DNA from: Parapristionchus giblindavisi
Taxonomy: Eukaryota > Nematoda > Chromadorea > Rhabditida > Diplogasteridae
NCBI GenBank assembly: GCA_943737045.1
Contig: CALSFV010000270.1
Span: forward strand, 62,001 to 126,000
Length of the DNA stretch: 64,000 bases
Direction: 5' to 3'
The notes below the pieces were generated by a model. It did not search any database. It was given only the letters and a program-made list of their open reading frames with translations, and was not told where the DNA came from. Made by a program: the position numbers and the translations under genes. Positions 22,600 to 34,599 of the stretch are shown in pieces; position 1 is the first letter of the stretch; every line of letters starts with the position of its first letter.

Positions 22600-22808
22600 A
22601 ATTAAAATGGGCGGAGACGGTATCGCTATATAAATAAGGTTTACCTAAAATAGGCGGAGCCATGCATCGGTATATAAGAAGGGGTGCGAGTGAGTATATC
22701 TAGATCCTTTGACACATAAGACAATAGGGACCCATGGTCTAGTGGATAAGAGCTCGGACTATCAACCGGATCGGTTGGTCGGCATGAGAGTTCAATCCCC
22801 CGAGAAGG
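22600..22808 (+). promoter_or_regulatory. Doubled GC-box/TATA module and tRNA-like sequence, spacer 2
   Basis: Two TATA elements (tatataaata, tatataagaa) precede GGGACCC at 22727. The A-box TGGTCTAGTGG is at 22735-22745 and the B-box-like AGTTCAATCC at about 22789-22798. The first of the two GC boxes reads gggcggag; the second has mutated to aggcggag. Stems do not close, so it is tRNA-like rather than a tRNA. Confidence 0.45.
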
Positions 22809-22899
22809 ATTAACAAAAGAAATCTTCGAATTGTGGCCAGCAATTTTTGCCATTTTTCTCTAGATGCATTATCGCTCTCCCTGCGTTAACGTCAAGTGA

Positions 22900-24625
22900 G
22901 TGAGAGAGGTCCCATAGAATGACTGTCAATCGTGAACTAACTTTTTTTCATGAACGCTGTTTCAATGAGTTTCACATCAAGTAGGGGTAAAACGACCACG
23001 CTGAGTTCAAAAATCGTAATATTCTTCTCTGCACGTTTCATCCAACGCGTAAACCGCGTATGCGAATATGAGCTTACTATCGTTTTCAGTGGGGAACGGC
23101 GCAATCGGCATATGAAGACAAGCAAAATGCGAGTTTTTGGAATGAGTGGATTGTTAAATGGAAATATTCTATCGATCTCTCTCTGTCCTACGTGTAATCC
23201 CGGTTGGACTCTCTGTCTAATCATAGAAACGCATTGTGGCTGTGGCAGCTACTCTCCTACAAAATAATATTTTATACGGTCAATATCAGCTAGTTAATCA
23301 TTGGTATGGTTCGTTTTCACTAAACAACTATAACTTTCAGTGTACTTCGATTGCGTCATCGTAGTATCTTGATATTATAACCTGTTTTGGTTCTGACACG
23401 CGACCGATGCTGTTTTTTTTAAAAAAAATTCACAATACTCCAACGTGATTTCTACAAGGTCATGAAATCTTCTTCCGGGTGCCTTGAGGGATGAAGAATA
23501 GCCTTTCTTTCAATTTCTTCATTCACTTATATGAATGACGTTACGGATGCTCATCAATCATTCGGATATCCTAGAAGCACTCGAGTTCATGAATACACAC
23601 CTCGAGCTATTTGAAATTTTCTCTCGTAGACAAATAAAGCGAGAGAGCATCGCCAGAGAGGATCCTTTCTAATTACCTAGGGCTAATTAATATATCAACC
23701 ATTACTTTTCATACTTCTTAATTGTTTACCAAACGGTGAATAAAGCCGTGTTTTAATTTCTTGTTACAATTGATAACGGATGATGTTGGAAGGAACAATG
23801 CATATTTTTCTCATAGCGAGAAAGATATTTTAGAAGGCACCTCGAGCTAATTTAACTCAACGATAAGGCTCTCGCTTTTTATGTCAACGATACAAATTTT
23901 AATTGGATCATAAACATAGAAAGAAAAGTTTAATATTGGAGAACGGTTAACAAGGCACAGTCAAAGTGAAAGAAATAAGTCATTCGACAAATGCAAGAAG
24001 TTAATCGAGACTGCAAGTCTCGCTAGGTTAATTGCACTTCGATGAAACAAGCAAATGGCTAGTTTGTTCTTTCCAAATTCAGAGACAATGGTCAATAGGA
24101 TAATCAAGGTCGACATTGTTCGTTCTATGATGAAAATATTTTTCATCTTTCAAAATATCCTCGGTCATATCAGCTTGATCTTTACAAAGCCTTCTTCTCT
24201 CATTGACCCTCCCTCATGTTATTTCATCCCTTGAGGGACAAAAACGTTTTTCCCGTAATTTAACTGGATTGGGACTGAGGAGAGGACATGGAGTACGAGA
24301 AAGATGGAACTAGAGATGAGTGGAGCGATCAGCAAGGAACAGTTTATGGTATGGTCTACGATAATTCATGGTGATTCATGGTACGGTTTCAACGCTTTTC
24401 CTCTCACGATCCGATTTTCTCAAAATTCTAGAGAGAAATCTTCAACCACCTGATAGAAAATGTTATTAAGAACGACTTTATGGGGGGGGGGCACACCCCG
24501 AGCTAGTTTGACACTCTCCGCTCTGGCAATGCTTTCATTGTCTACGAGAGCAAGAGTGGTGAATAAAATTTGCTTGTGTGTATCTTATAGAAGTTTACAC
24601 GTAAATAATATACGTATTTTTTTAG
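22900..24625. other. Spacer and intron-like sequence upstream of copy 3
   Basis: The first part is the conserved block also at 6890-7160. From about 23500 it matches 52630-53500 and, inverted, 33777-34590. A run of nine G is at 24482-24490. No exon or transposon end is identified. Confidence 0.4.
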
Positions 24626-26931
24626 AGTGTGATCGAGAGCAGCAATGCGCGCCTGCAAGCGGTGAAAGAGGCTGAGGAGAGACGAGAAGCGGAGGAAAAG
24701 GCGGCTAATACGATACAGAATACCTTCAAGAAGTATCTGTTGAGAAAGGACACTATTGAATTGAGTTGGTTCAGTTTATCTTACTGACAAAAAAAGAAGA
24801 TTAAAATTTGTTAGTTTAAAAAAAAATCTTTCGGGTGCTTACTGAAGATGGCCAGTCTAATTGATTCTAAAACCTCTCGAACATAATAGACGGAACGGTG
24901 GATCTCGCCCCTGCATCCAGTTTTTATTTACTAATCAACATTTCTAATTGTTCATTTGAATGTTTATTATGACCGATTAGCATTTTAATTCTTCGTGAAT
25001 GACCATGATTCATTGGTGATTCCGTGTTTCGCTTTCGCCATAATGGCCAAAAAAACCTCTCGAACGTAATGATTGAAACAGTGGATCTCGCCCCAGCTAA
25101 TTACCAATTTTGATTTACCAATCAACATTTCTATTAGTTCTTTTGAATGTTTATTATGACCCATTATTATTTTAATTCTAGATTTGTTTAATTTAGATTT
25201 ATTTAATAGTCATGTTTCATTGGTGATTCTATGTTTCATAGAGGCCTTGTTTTAGTTAAGAAATCTTGCCGTTATTTATTTGCAAATATTTTGAAATTTT
25301 AAATAAATATCAGTTATGTTCCTTACAGAATCCTCTGAAGCGCCCTCGCTTCGTCTCGTACGCAAGTTCGTCACCTATCTGCAGGACAAGGACTACGATA
25401 TCACCGATCAGCTTGGTATCGTTCACTGATCTTTGATCTTTGAACTTTAACATTTTGATCTTTGATCTTTCCAGACATCGAAAAGAGCAAGGCGCGTGTC
25501 ACTGATCTCGTGGTCGCTAATCAACGGCTCGATCGTGATCTATCAGAGCTCGACGAAAAGATTGGACTTCTAGTCAGGAATCGAATAAACCTACAGGTTT
25601 GATCTTTGATCTTTGATCTTCTGTGCCGAGTTGACCTTTGATCTTTAGGATGTAATCGCTGACAAGAACAAGATTAGCGAAGTGGCGGCGAAGCAGAATC
25701 GAGAAGAGGTTGGTTTGCTATGGTTTTATAAATAGAAGAAGTCCATGGATCATAGAGGAATCAATAGTTTTATATAATATAATAATAACGATATAGAATA
25801 TTGTTATATGCAAGAGCTAATAAGAAACTCTGACAAAGTTTCCTCTCTTTCGTTGATTTCGCTATAGTGTGGCCAGAGAGGATAGTTTCAATTTTTCATT
25901 TAAGGGTTCTCTGCGTCGCAAAGATCGTGAACAGACTGAAGCTCTCGAGCAGCTATTCTACCATCTACAGACTGATCCAGTCTATCTCGTTAATCTGCTT
26001 GAAGGTTTGTAATAGTTTAATATCGATAAATTTATCAAATTGATCTCCGTCTTCTTGTCTGGAGACTCTCAGAGACGGGAAGAATACGATAATGCGAAAA
26101 GTTCTCCTTGCCCTTTTTCTTTTTCACATAGTGTGTTGTAAATATAGTAAAATTTTAGCAGCTTTATCAAGCAATTGAAAATTTACGCGTGAAATCAATG
26201 TACATTTTATCTTATTCTTTTGAACTTTTCAGCCAAGAACATTGCTGAGCTTGCCAAGATCATCTCATCTGCTGTGTCGCCAGCTTTCGGATTTATGACC
26301 GAGAGAAGGTTAGCCGTTCTGCATTGAAATTTAAAAAAAAATTAAAATCAATAAATATTTTTTTAAATTCAGAGAGGAGTTCCTTATGTCTCGTCTGCTG
26401 TGCGAAATGGTCACGAGAGATCTCAATGAGGTTAGTCAAACTACTATACTGATACTCTTCTAGTTTGACTATACTACTAGTAGTACTACTACAGTCAAAC
26501 TACTTTAATACCATCTCCATACTACGGCTTCTTTCTATTACTAATAAAAAATTTGTTTATATTTTTGCTATAGCCGAACTCTACATCAAACCAAAGCTAC
26601 TTTCTTATAATGCTTACTTTATCATTATTACTCTGTCAGATTTTTTACCTTTTTTTTCTCAAAATCGTTGTTATACTGATTAAGTTATCAATTACTGTCA
26701 GATATCTAAACCTTTTCTCTCTCAAAAACTTATAATGCTCAAGTTATCAATAATATTATCCCAGATTTCTAAACCGGACGATCTGTCGTCATCTCGTCGT
26801 ATCCCTGTGGTAGCCGCTCTTCTCAATGATTGTGTCTTCGATTCGGTGAACGATCAAGTGGCTGGAGTGCTCATAGATGAGATGAAATTGTTCTTTGCCA
26901 CCGAGAAGAAGGTATGGTATTAATTAATTAA

Positions 26932-28930
26932 GAGAGATGGTCATTAAGACTCGACCACCCCCGGACACGTGCGCTAGCAATGGGAACTGGGGGTCCATAC
27001 TTGGGTGTTAGGAGTGTCACCGGCCCTTATTACACAAAACAGCAGAAATTTCCTGTTTGTGCCCTCAGGCTATTAGAAAAATTAATTTAAGTGCAAAAAC
27101 GTTTAAAAATCATAATTTCTCAAATTGTTGAGATAAATTCCAAATATCATTTGCGATGCGTCTAGGGTGCACAGAGCTTGCTAATTCACTATTAGCATCG
27201 AATGTGCGTTGATTCCTAAACCACTTTTTTTACTTAAAATTTTTGTTTTTTCGGACAAATTATTGCTTGTTGTAGATTGCTGCAAAGATTTCCGACCAGG
27301 TATTGTAGCCTAAGCAATTCTGCATTGATTTCACTTAAAACCGGGTTCTTCCCGTTAGACCATCTTGCCGAAATTTTCGCTCGAATTTCCGTCATCGATG
27401 GTTTTCCCGAACAAATGTATTTTCCAAACGTATTTTCCAAACGATTGGTGCGGAATTGTGGTCTACACAAAGTTTCGAGGTGAGGCCAGTCAAATGACAC
27501 AAGAAGCCCATCACTTGGATCAATTTGAAAATTTCGATTTTCATGACCCGGGGGTCATGGTCCGAAAATTTCGAAATTTCTCAAGTTTGAAATGTTTTCA
27601 TTTATGCGGCTTATTGTGAAGTACCAATGATGTGAATAATATTCATCCAATGCTCAATGGCTGATCTATCCTTTCAACCAATTTTTTGAAAATTTTCATT
27701 CTGATTGCGTGCGAAAAATCAGAATTGTGTTTGAATCAGTTTCCAACTTGATTTCTGTAACATTCTGTCATAGTACTTTACAATATACATAATCAATTTG
27801 AAAATCGTTCATTTTCGAAAATTCAATTTTTTTGCCATGAACCCGGGGTCATGGAAATCGATTTTTCAAAAGTGAGCCAAATGCCGGGATTTCAGTTCTA
27901 CTATGTTTACTCATCGTGAAACTTCACATTGTCATTGTCATTTGCTCATTGTCGCAGCATTCGAGTCGACAAACTGCAATATTTCAAAAATTTACCGTGA
28001 AAGTAGGCACTCAAATTTAATTTTCTGAATTTTCGAAAATGAACAATTCTCATATTGATTATGTATATTGTATAGTACTATGACAGAATGTTACAGAAAG
28101 CAAGTTGGAAACTGATTCAAACACAATTCTGATTTTTCGCACGCAATCAGAATGAAAATTTTCAAAAAAATGGTTGAAAGGATAGATCAGCCATTGAGCA
28201 TTGGATAAATATTATTCACAGCATCAATACTTCACAATAAGCCGCAGAAATGAAAACATTTCAAACTTGAGAAATTTTGAAAATTTTCAGACCATGACCC
28301 CCGGGTCATGAAAATCGAAATTTTCAAATTGATCCAAGTGATGGGCTTCTTGTGTCATTTGACTGGCCTCACTTCGAAACCTTGTGTAGACCACAATTCC
28401 GCACCAATCGTTTGGAAAATACGTTTGGAAAATACATTTGTTCGGGAAAACCATCGATGACGGAAATTCGAGCGAAAATTTCGGCAAGATGGTCTAACGG
28501 GAAGAACCCGGTTTTAAGTGAAATCAATGCAGAATTGCTTAGGCTACAATACCTGGTCGGAAATCTTTGCAGCAATCTACAACAAGCAATAATTTGTCCG
28601 AAAAAACAAAAATTTTAAGTAAAAAAAGTGGTTTAGGAATCAACGCACATTCGATGCTAATAGTGAATTAGCAAGCTCTGTGCACCCTAGACGCATCGCA
28701 AATGATATTTGGAATTTATCTCAACAATTTGAGAAATTATGATTTTTAAACGTTTTTGCACTTAAATTAATTTTTCTAATAGCCTGAGGGCACAAACAGG
28801 AAATTTCTGCTGTTTTGTGTAATCAGGGCCGGTGACACTCCTAACACCCAAGTATGGACCCCCAGTTCCCATTGCTAGCGCACGTGTCCGGGGGTGGTCG
28901 AATATGATCGAGTCTTAGGGAGCATGCCTC
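26932..28930. mobile_element. 2-kb palindromic element, probable TTAA target, in intron 8 of copy 3
   Basis: The arms begin gagagatggtcattaagactcgacc and, inverted, gaggcatgctccctaagactcg. They run about 950 bp with very high identity; the two mirrored 88-codon frames differ by one residue. TTAA flanks both sides (26928-26931 and 28931-28934), as in piggyBac-type elements. Copies 5 and 6 lack it and read taattatttaattaattt there. No transposase is present. Confidence 0.85.
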
Positions 28931-29394
28931 TTAATTTAGATTTTCATATAGTTTACCTTTTATTTGTTGTTTGGCCTCGACGTTCACCAATCCGCGTCTA
29001 AAGATGCATCTAATATTTTGTAAACCCTTGAAACTTGGAATCAGCAGTGCCGTTACCGGGATTTTAAAGCCATACCCCCAGCTATTAATTCGAGTGATAA
29101 TTAATAGCCAGCCTAGTTTTGTTTCATCTTTATATTCTCTTTAGGAACAGCAAGCCTTCAACCTCGACCCGGTCGATATCTACGCCTCGATGTACGGAGG
29201 AGTTAAACCGCCCGATGCACAGACTGCCCACGAGGATAACAACGTGCATTCTGTAAGAGATTGATCTTTGATCTTTGATCTTTGATCTCTCATCATTTGA
29301 TCTTTTGTCTCCAGGTGCTCGAAGAGTCAAAGGCTTTCCTCACCGAGTGGAGCGAGATTTTCGCCGCCGCTATCATCGCCAAGCATAAGATACC

Positions 29395-29697
29395 GTATGT
29401 TGATCTTTGATCTTTTGATCTTTAGCTTGTTTTATCTTTGATTTTTTGATCTATAGCACGTTTGATCTTTGATCTTTTGATCTGCAGCTGGTTTGATCTT
29501 TGATCTTTTGATCCATATCTCGGTTGATCTTTGATCTTTGCAGGCGCTCTGTCCAATACCTCCTCGTGCACACCGCGGATGAATTGAGAAAGCGCTTCCC
29601 TAATGCATCCCTTGCCGATCAACAAAAGGACGTTTCCGAACTGGCTTATGAGGTAGAGATCAAAGATCAAAAATCAAAGATCAAAGATCAACCGCAG
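29395..29697. repeat. Complementary GATCTTT repeats flanking exon 11 (copy 3)
   Basis: Intron 10 (29395-29543) is mostly tttgatctttgatctttt. Intron 11 (29653-29697) is mostly its reverse complement. This is the same layout as in copy 2. Confidence 0.85.
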
Positions 29698-29816
29698 ACT
29701 TGGATCTGCCCCTCCTTGATCAATAATCGTCACATATCGATTGCTACGGGCAAAGAAATGACGGATGATGGAATGCACAAAATGGTGGCCGTGACGAAGT
29801 TTGTGCAGTATGCAGT

Positions 29817-31036
29817 AGGGTTGCAGGAACGAGGGCGAATAATTCGTGCCCTCTGTCAGTCGCTTCCCTTATCTCTCGGCAATTCGTTTGAGACGCGCCC
29901 TCTCTCCCCTTCCCTTCGAAGAATTCGACATACTTGCCAGACGGAACGAATAGTTCGGGACAGACCGAATTATTCGCACTCTCTCACTCTCTCGTATCCT
30001 TTCTCGACCCTCCCTCCTCTCCCTCCGCCTCGTCCCCCAATGAGACACGTTTCAAGAGATGGCTAATTCCTCTCGAAAAAATGCATATCTACTCTAGTCT
30101 AATCTGAACAATAACATTTCAAAATATTGAAATGAACAATATTTCAAAATGTATCGGATGGGAACTCAGCGGCCATTTTATGACAAATTGTTTGCTGATC
30201 ATGAGTATGTCAGTCCGATATTTTAAAATGTAACAGATGAGAACTCAGCGGGCATTTTATACCAGATTTTCAGCTGAACACGAGTAGGTCAGTCAGATAT
30301 TTACGTGATGTTTTTGTTTTAGTGTAATTACTTCTGTAAAGAATGATAAAGCAATGTGGAGTAAGACGGAGTAATGGAGTAAGATTCATGACTACAGTGA
30401 ATAGTTTAAATTTCCATCTGAATTCGTAGAACGGATGTCATTTTGTTCGTGGTTATCGTATCGTATCTTCCAAAAATGAATGAAGTAATGAAGTAATGAA
30501 GTGAAGTTAATAATTGGAAAAAAAGGGGAGAAAAAACTCATCATGTTTGAATTATCATCCAACTCGGTAATATCTCTAAATGTCCATGTCTCTTTCCAAA
30601 TTGCATTTTACACCTCACTTCATTCTCGATCATTCCTATCCATGCAATTCTACACCTTTTGAATGATCGGTTTCAACTAACTACGATAGTAGGACATATT
30701 TCATTTTGACACAGTAGAACGGATGAAATTTTGTGCGTGGTTATCATATCGACTTTTCCAAAAATGAATCAGAACGGGAGTGATATGTGCTACAACTGCT
30801 GTTGACTGCTAAGCTCTCAGATGCGAGGGGAATTAGCCATCTCTTGAAACGTGTCTCGTTGGGGGACGAGGCGGAGGGAGAGGAGGGAGGGTCGAGAAAG
30901 GATACGAGAGAGTGAGAGAGACCGAATTTCGCTCCGTCTGGCAGGTGTGTCGAATTCTTTGAAGGGAAAGGGAGAGAGGGTGAGAGATGGGAAAGGGCTG
31001 CGAATAATTCGAATTCGAATTCGAACCGGCAACCCT
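29817..31036. mobile_element. MULE-like element inserted in IQGAP exon 12 (copy 3)
   Basis: The termini AGGGTTGC and GCAACCCT bound 1,220 bp, flanked by the exact 10-bp duplication AGTATGCAGT (29807-29816 and 31037-31046). Long terminal inverted repeats of about 250 bp follow, sharing gaattcgacaya, cctgccagacgg and tcgtatcctttctcgaccct. Exon 12 of copies 2 and 5 shows the uninterrupted site. A 9-10-bp duplication with long TIRs fits Mutator-like elements; no transposase is seen. Confidence 0.9.
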
Positions 31037-31906
31037 AGTATGCAGTGGCAAATAGAGGGGTGAGCATATTTCAAAATACTCAAATATATTATTTTTATTA
31101 ATTTAAATAACCCAATAATAATTACATTTTTTCCAGTACGGCAACGCCAAATGGTATCTCTCGTCATTGAATCGACAGATTCATGTCATCCATCAACAAT
31201 TCAAGTAAGTGTGACCACTATTTGGGTATTTATTTGGGTATCCATGAACGTTTGTGGTCTGTTCATCTGTGGATTATGTATATCGTCTTCGACGTTTGAA
31301 GCTTGGATCTTTATTACCCTTCACATACGTATATTGTATAGCACATGAATTCAACTAGTACGCCAGCGCAATTTTGATTGCACATTGGCCCCTTTTACGA
31401 CTGTGAGATCACGTTTGTCAAACGATTTGCCAACGCTCATGGATACGACCTTTGCATTCTCGCCAATAAAATTCTGAGACCCACGACACAAGATAAAGTA
31501 TATTTCACGTTATTTTTTTGAATATTAAGTACGGCAACGAGAAATGGTACTAATGACTATTCAGGAATTACGTTCTCCAATCAATATCATCTATCGGATA
31601 TCTCGGTGAGATCTATGATGGACTCACGGAGTACACTCATTATGATCCCGCCAGAAGGTTTGTCATTGGCTTATTGATACTTTGCAGCGTACCATGCCTT
31701 ATAATATCGTATGAATCTGTACGTTGCTCTTTTTTAATGAAGAATTCCAGGTCTGTCCTTGCTCTACCTGGCAAGACTATCGTTGATGTCATCAAGACTG
31801 TGAAGACGAATATTGATGCTGTTAGTTTTTTTTTTCACATTACTGAAAATCATGTTTATTAGAAGCAGATAAGGGAAATTCACGCAAAAACAACGAATGT
31901 GACCAA

Positions 31907-32103
31907 CTTAGGTATTTCCAAACTAGTAGTTTACTTACGTTACGTCACAGACTAGCAGTTTGCTGTTAGTTTACTACTAGTGAAAGAACATTTGACGAAA
32001 TGCATTACCGTATTATACACCACTTCTAGTAAACTTACGTTTAACTAGCCGTAGACTTGCAAGTCTGAAATATAAGTAAACTACTAGTTTGAAAATACCA
32101 GAG
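31907..32103. mobile_element. 197-bp palindromic MITE, intron 15 of copy 3
   Basis: The ends cttaggtatttccaaactag and ctagtttgaaaatacca are inverted, with multiple ctagtagtttact motifs inside. Copy 1 has the empty site (gtgaccaattgggttag near 1636). The same element is at the same position in copies 4 and 5. Confidence 0.85.
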
Positions 32104-32154
32104 AATTGGGCTAGTCTTTCAATAACATTTTTTTCAGTGTTAACTTACTTCGTC

Positions 32155-32742
32155 ATCAGCATTCGTCATCAGCGCCAGCATCAGGAGTTGTTTACGTCTC
32201 AATGCCGCGCGCTCCCTCTTCACTCTCTCATTTCCGCACGCTCTCTCGCCTCTCCCGAGAGTGTGAGATAGCGTGCGGAATTGAGAGACGCCTCTTGCAA
32301 GGCGCACTTCACTATAACGTGACTATGAAAGCTTTCTCAACGGAGATAATGGCTAAGATAACATCGTTGAGATCCTCTCGTCACGCCGGTTCGAACTGTC
32401 ATACTCGTCTGGGGCGCAAACGTCTCCACCAAAATTTCCACTAGTCGACCTTTTGGGAAAATTTCAAAACTAAAGAAGTAGACAGCCGTCATCGCCATCG
32501 AATTCTGTCCCAGGAGCCCAATTTTCATACCTCTAGCTCTACCATGGACCGAGAACGGCTTGAAAAGGTGATTATACTGTAATCTTGCGGGACAAATTGA
32601 GCCAAAATGACTATGCACATCTTCATCAGCGAGGTCGATAACCCTTATACACGAGTTTTGAGGGTATCGAAATTTTTGGTCTGTGCCAACCATTGTTCGA
32701 CTCTTACGCAAACGGCCTCATAATACAGTTATTGATGCCACT
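32155..32742. other. Unassigned sequence at a rearrangement junction
   Basis: Copy 3 homology stops at 32154. An imperfect inverted repeat around 32225-32290 (ctctcatttccgcacgct and its complement) is visible. A minus-strand open frame of 124 codons at 32337-32711 has no recognised motif and no second copy in the window. It could be a fragment of a foreign element. Confidence 0.35.
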
Positions 32743-32786
32743 ATGAAACATGGACTTTTCTGTTTATAAAACCATATCAAACCAAC

Positions 32787-33776
32787 CTCTTCTCGATTCT
32801 GCTTCGCAGCCTCCTCACTGATCTTGTTCTTGTCAGCGATCACATCCTAAAGATCAAAGATCAACTCACCATTGAAGATCAAAGAGCAAAGATAAACCTG
32901 TAGGTTTATTCGATTCCTGACTACAAGTCCAATCTTTTCGTCGAGTTCTGATAAATCACGATCGAGCCGTTGATTAGCGACCACGAGATGAGTGACACGC
33001 GCCTTGCTCTTTTCGATATCTGGAAAGATCAAAGATCAAAGTTCAAAAGATCAAAGATCAATGGCAAAAAAGATACCAAGCTGATCTGTAATATCGTAGT
33101 CCTTGTCCTGCAAGTACGTGACGAACTTGCGTACGAGACGAAGCGAGGGCGCTTCAGAGGATTCTGTAAGGAACATAACTGATGTTTGTTCAAATTAGAG
33201 TTAAAGGGATACTTGAGGATGTACATAGGGTGTGTTGGAAGAAAAAGGTTCAAAGTTTCAAAATATTTCTTTCTTATCTACATATACACCCACGTCTGTA
33301 CCATCTTTTACTGAAAGTTTGTCCATTATGGCTAAAGCGAAACACGGAATCACCAGTGAATCACGACTATTAAAAAAAAATCTAAAATCTAAATTAAATA
33401 AATCTAAATTAAACAAATCTAGAATTAAAATAATAATGGGTCCTAATAAACATTCAAATGATAGAAAGGTTGATTAATAAATAAGAACTGGTAAGTTGCA
33501 GGGGCAAGATCCACTGTTCCGTCTATTATGTTCGAGAGGTTTTAGAATCAATTAGACTGGCCATCTTCAGTAAGCTTTTTTTTTCAAAACTAACAAATTT
33601 TAATCTTCTTTTTTTGTCAGTAAGATAAACTGAACCAACTCAATTCAATCGTGTCCTTTCTCAACAGATACTTCTTGAAGGTATTCTGTATCGTATTAGC
33701 TGCCTTTTCCTCCGCTTCTCGTCTCCCCTCAGCCTCTTTCACTGCTTGCAGGCGCATTGCTGCTCTCGATCACACT
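32787..33776 (-). pseudogene. Inverted IQGAP fragment (E1-E4) between copies 3 and 4
   Basis: Minus-strand exons: E1 33640-33776, E2 33077-33163, E3 32898-33019, E4 32787-32846. Splice sites agree with the other copies. E1 has a 2-nt deletion (aatgcgcctgc for aatgcgcgcctgc), which shifts the frame. The inverted segment extends from about 32743 (intron 4) to 34590 (sequence upstream of E1, matching 23720-24620). Intron 1 preserves the empty mariner site at 33222-33223. It encodes only the IQ motif and the linker. Confidence 0.85.
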
Positions 33777-34599
33777 CTGGGAGCAAATACGTATATTATT
33801 TACGTGTAAACTTCTATAAGATACACACAAGCAAATTTTATTCACCACTCTGGCTCTCGTAGACAATGAAAGTTAGAGAGCATTGCCAGAGCGGAGAGTG
33901 TCAAAATAGCTCGGGGTGTGCCCCTCCCCCCATAAAGTCGTTCTTAAGGACAAAAAAAAAAAAAAACTGTTCCTTGCTGATCGCTCCACTCATCTCTAGT
34001 TCCATCTTTCTCGTACTCCATGTCCTCTCCTCAGTCCCAATCCAGTTAAATTACGGGAAAAACGTTTTTGTCCCTCAAGTGATGAAACAACATGAGGACG
34101 TGTCAATGAGAGAAGAAGGCTTTGCAAAGATCAAGCTAATATGACCGAGGATATTTTGAAAGATGAAAAATATTTTCATCATAGAACGAACAATGTCGAC
34201 CTTGATTATCCCATTGTCCATTGTCTCTGAATTTGGAAAGAACAAACTAGCCATGTTCTTGTTTCATCGAAGTGCAATTAACCTAGCGAGCTAGCAGTCT
34301 CGATTATATTCTTGTATTTGTCGAATGACTTATTTCTTTCACTTTGACTGTGCCTTGTTAACCGTTCTCCAATATTAAACTTTACTTTCTATGTTTATGA
34401 TCCAATTAAAATTTGTATCGTTGACATAGTAAGCGAGAGCCTTATCGTTGAGTTAAATTAGCTCGAGGTGCCTTCTAAAATATCTTTCTCGCTATGAGAA
34501 AAATATGCATTGTTCCTTCCAACATCATCCGTTATCAATTGTAACAAGAAATTAAAACACGGCTTTATTCACCGTTTGGTAAACAATTAAGACATCGGC

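Larger units (their letters stand above)
24626..31820 (+). pseudogene. IQGAP C-terminal half, copy 3 (E1-E15, exon 12 split by a transposon)
   Basis: Exons: E1 24626-24764 (or 24773), E2 25329-25415, E3 25475-25596, E4 25649-25708, E5 25905-26004, E6 26233-26308, E7 26373-26430, E8 26765-26911, E9 29145-29252, E10 29315-29394, E11 29544-29652, E12 29698-29816 plus 31047-31059, E13 31137-31204, E14 31565-31657, E15 31751-31820. E1 has a proper acceptor (tttttag). E1-E11 and E13-E15 are open and in phase. E12 is split by a 1,220-bp element with a 10-bp target duplication, so no intact GRD can be made unless the element is removed. Intron 8 carries a 2-kb palindrome. The copy ends at 32154 inside intron 15, where a rearranged block begins; copy 4 resumes from E14. 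Before the insertions, copies 3 and 4 were probably one gene copy. Confidence 0.85.

Noticed and set aside
28470..28520. Possible tRNA A-box (TGGTCTAACGG) in the 2-kb palindrome
   Set aside because: The only B-box-like sequence is on the wrong side of it, so the order is not that of a tRNA gene.
28352..28618. Identical 88-codon frames in both arms (also 27234-27500, minus)
   Set aside because: The mirror image follows from the palindrome. No known motif is seen, and the sequence lies inside a MITE-like element.
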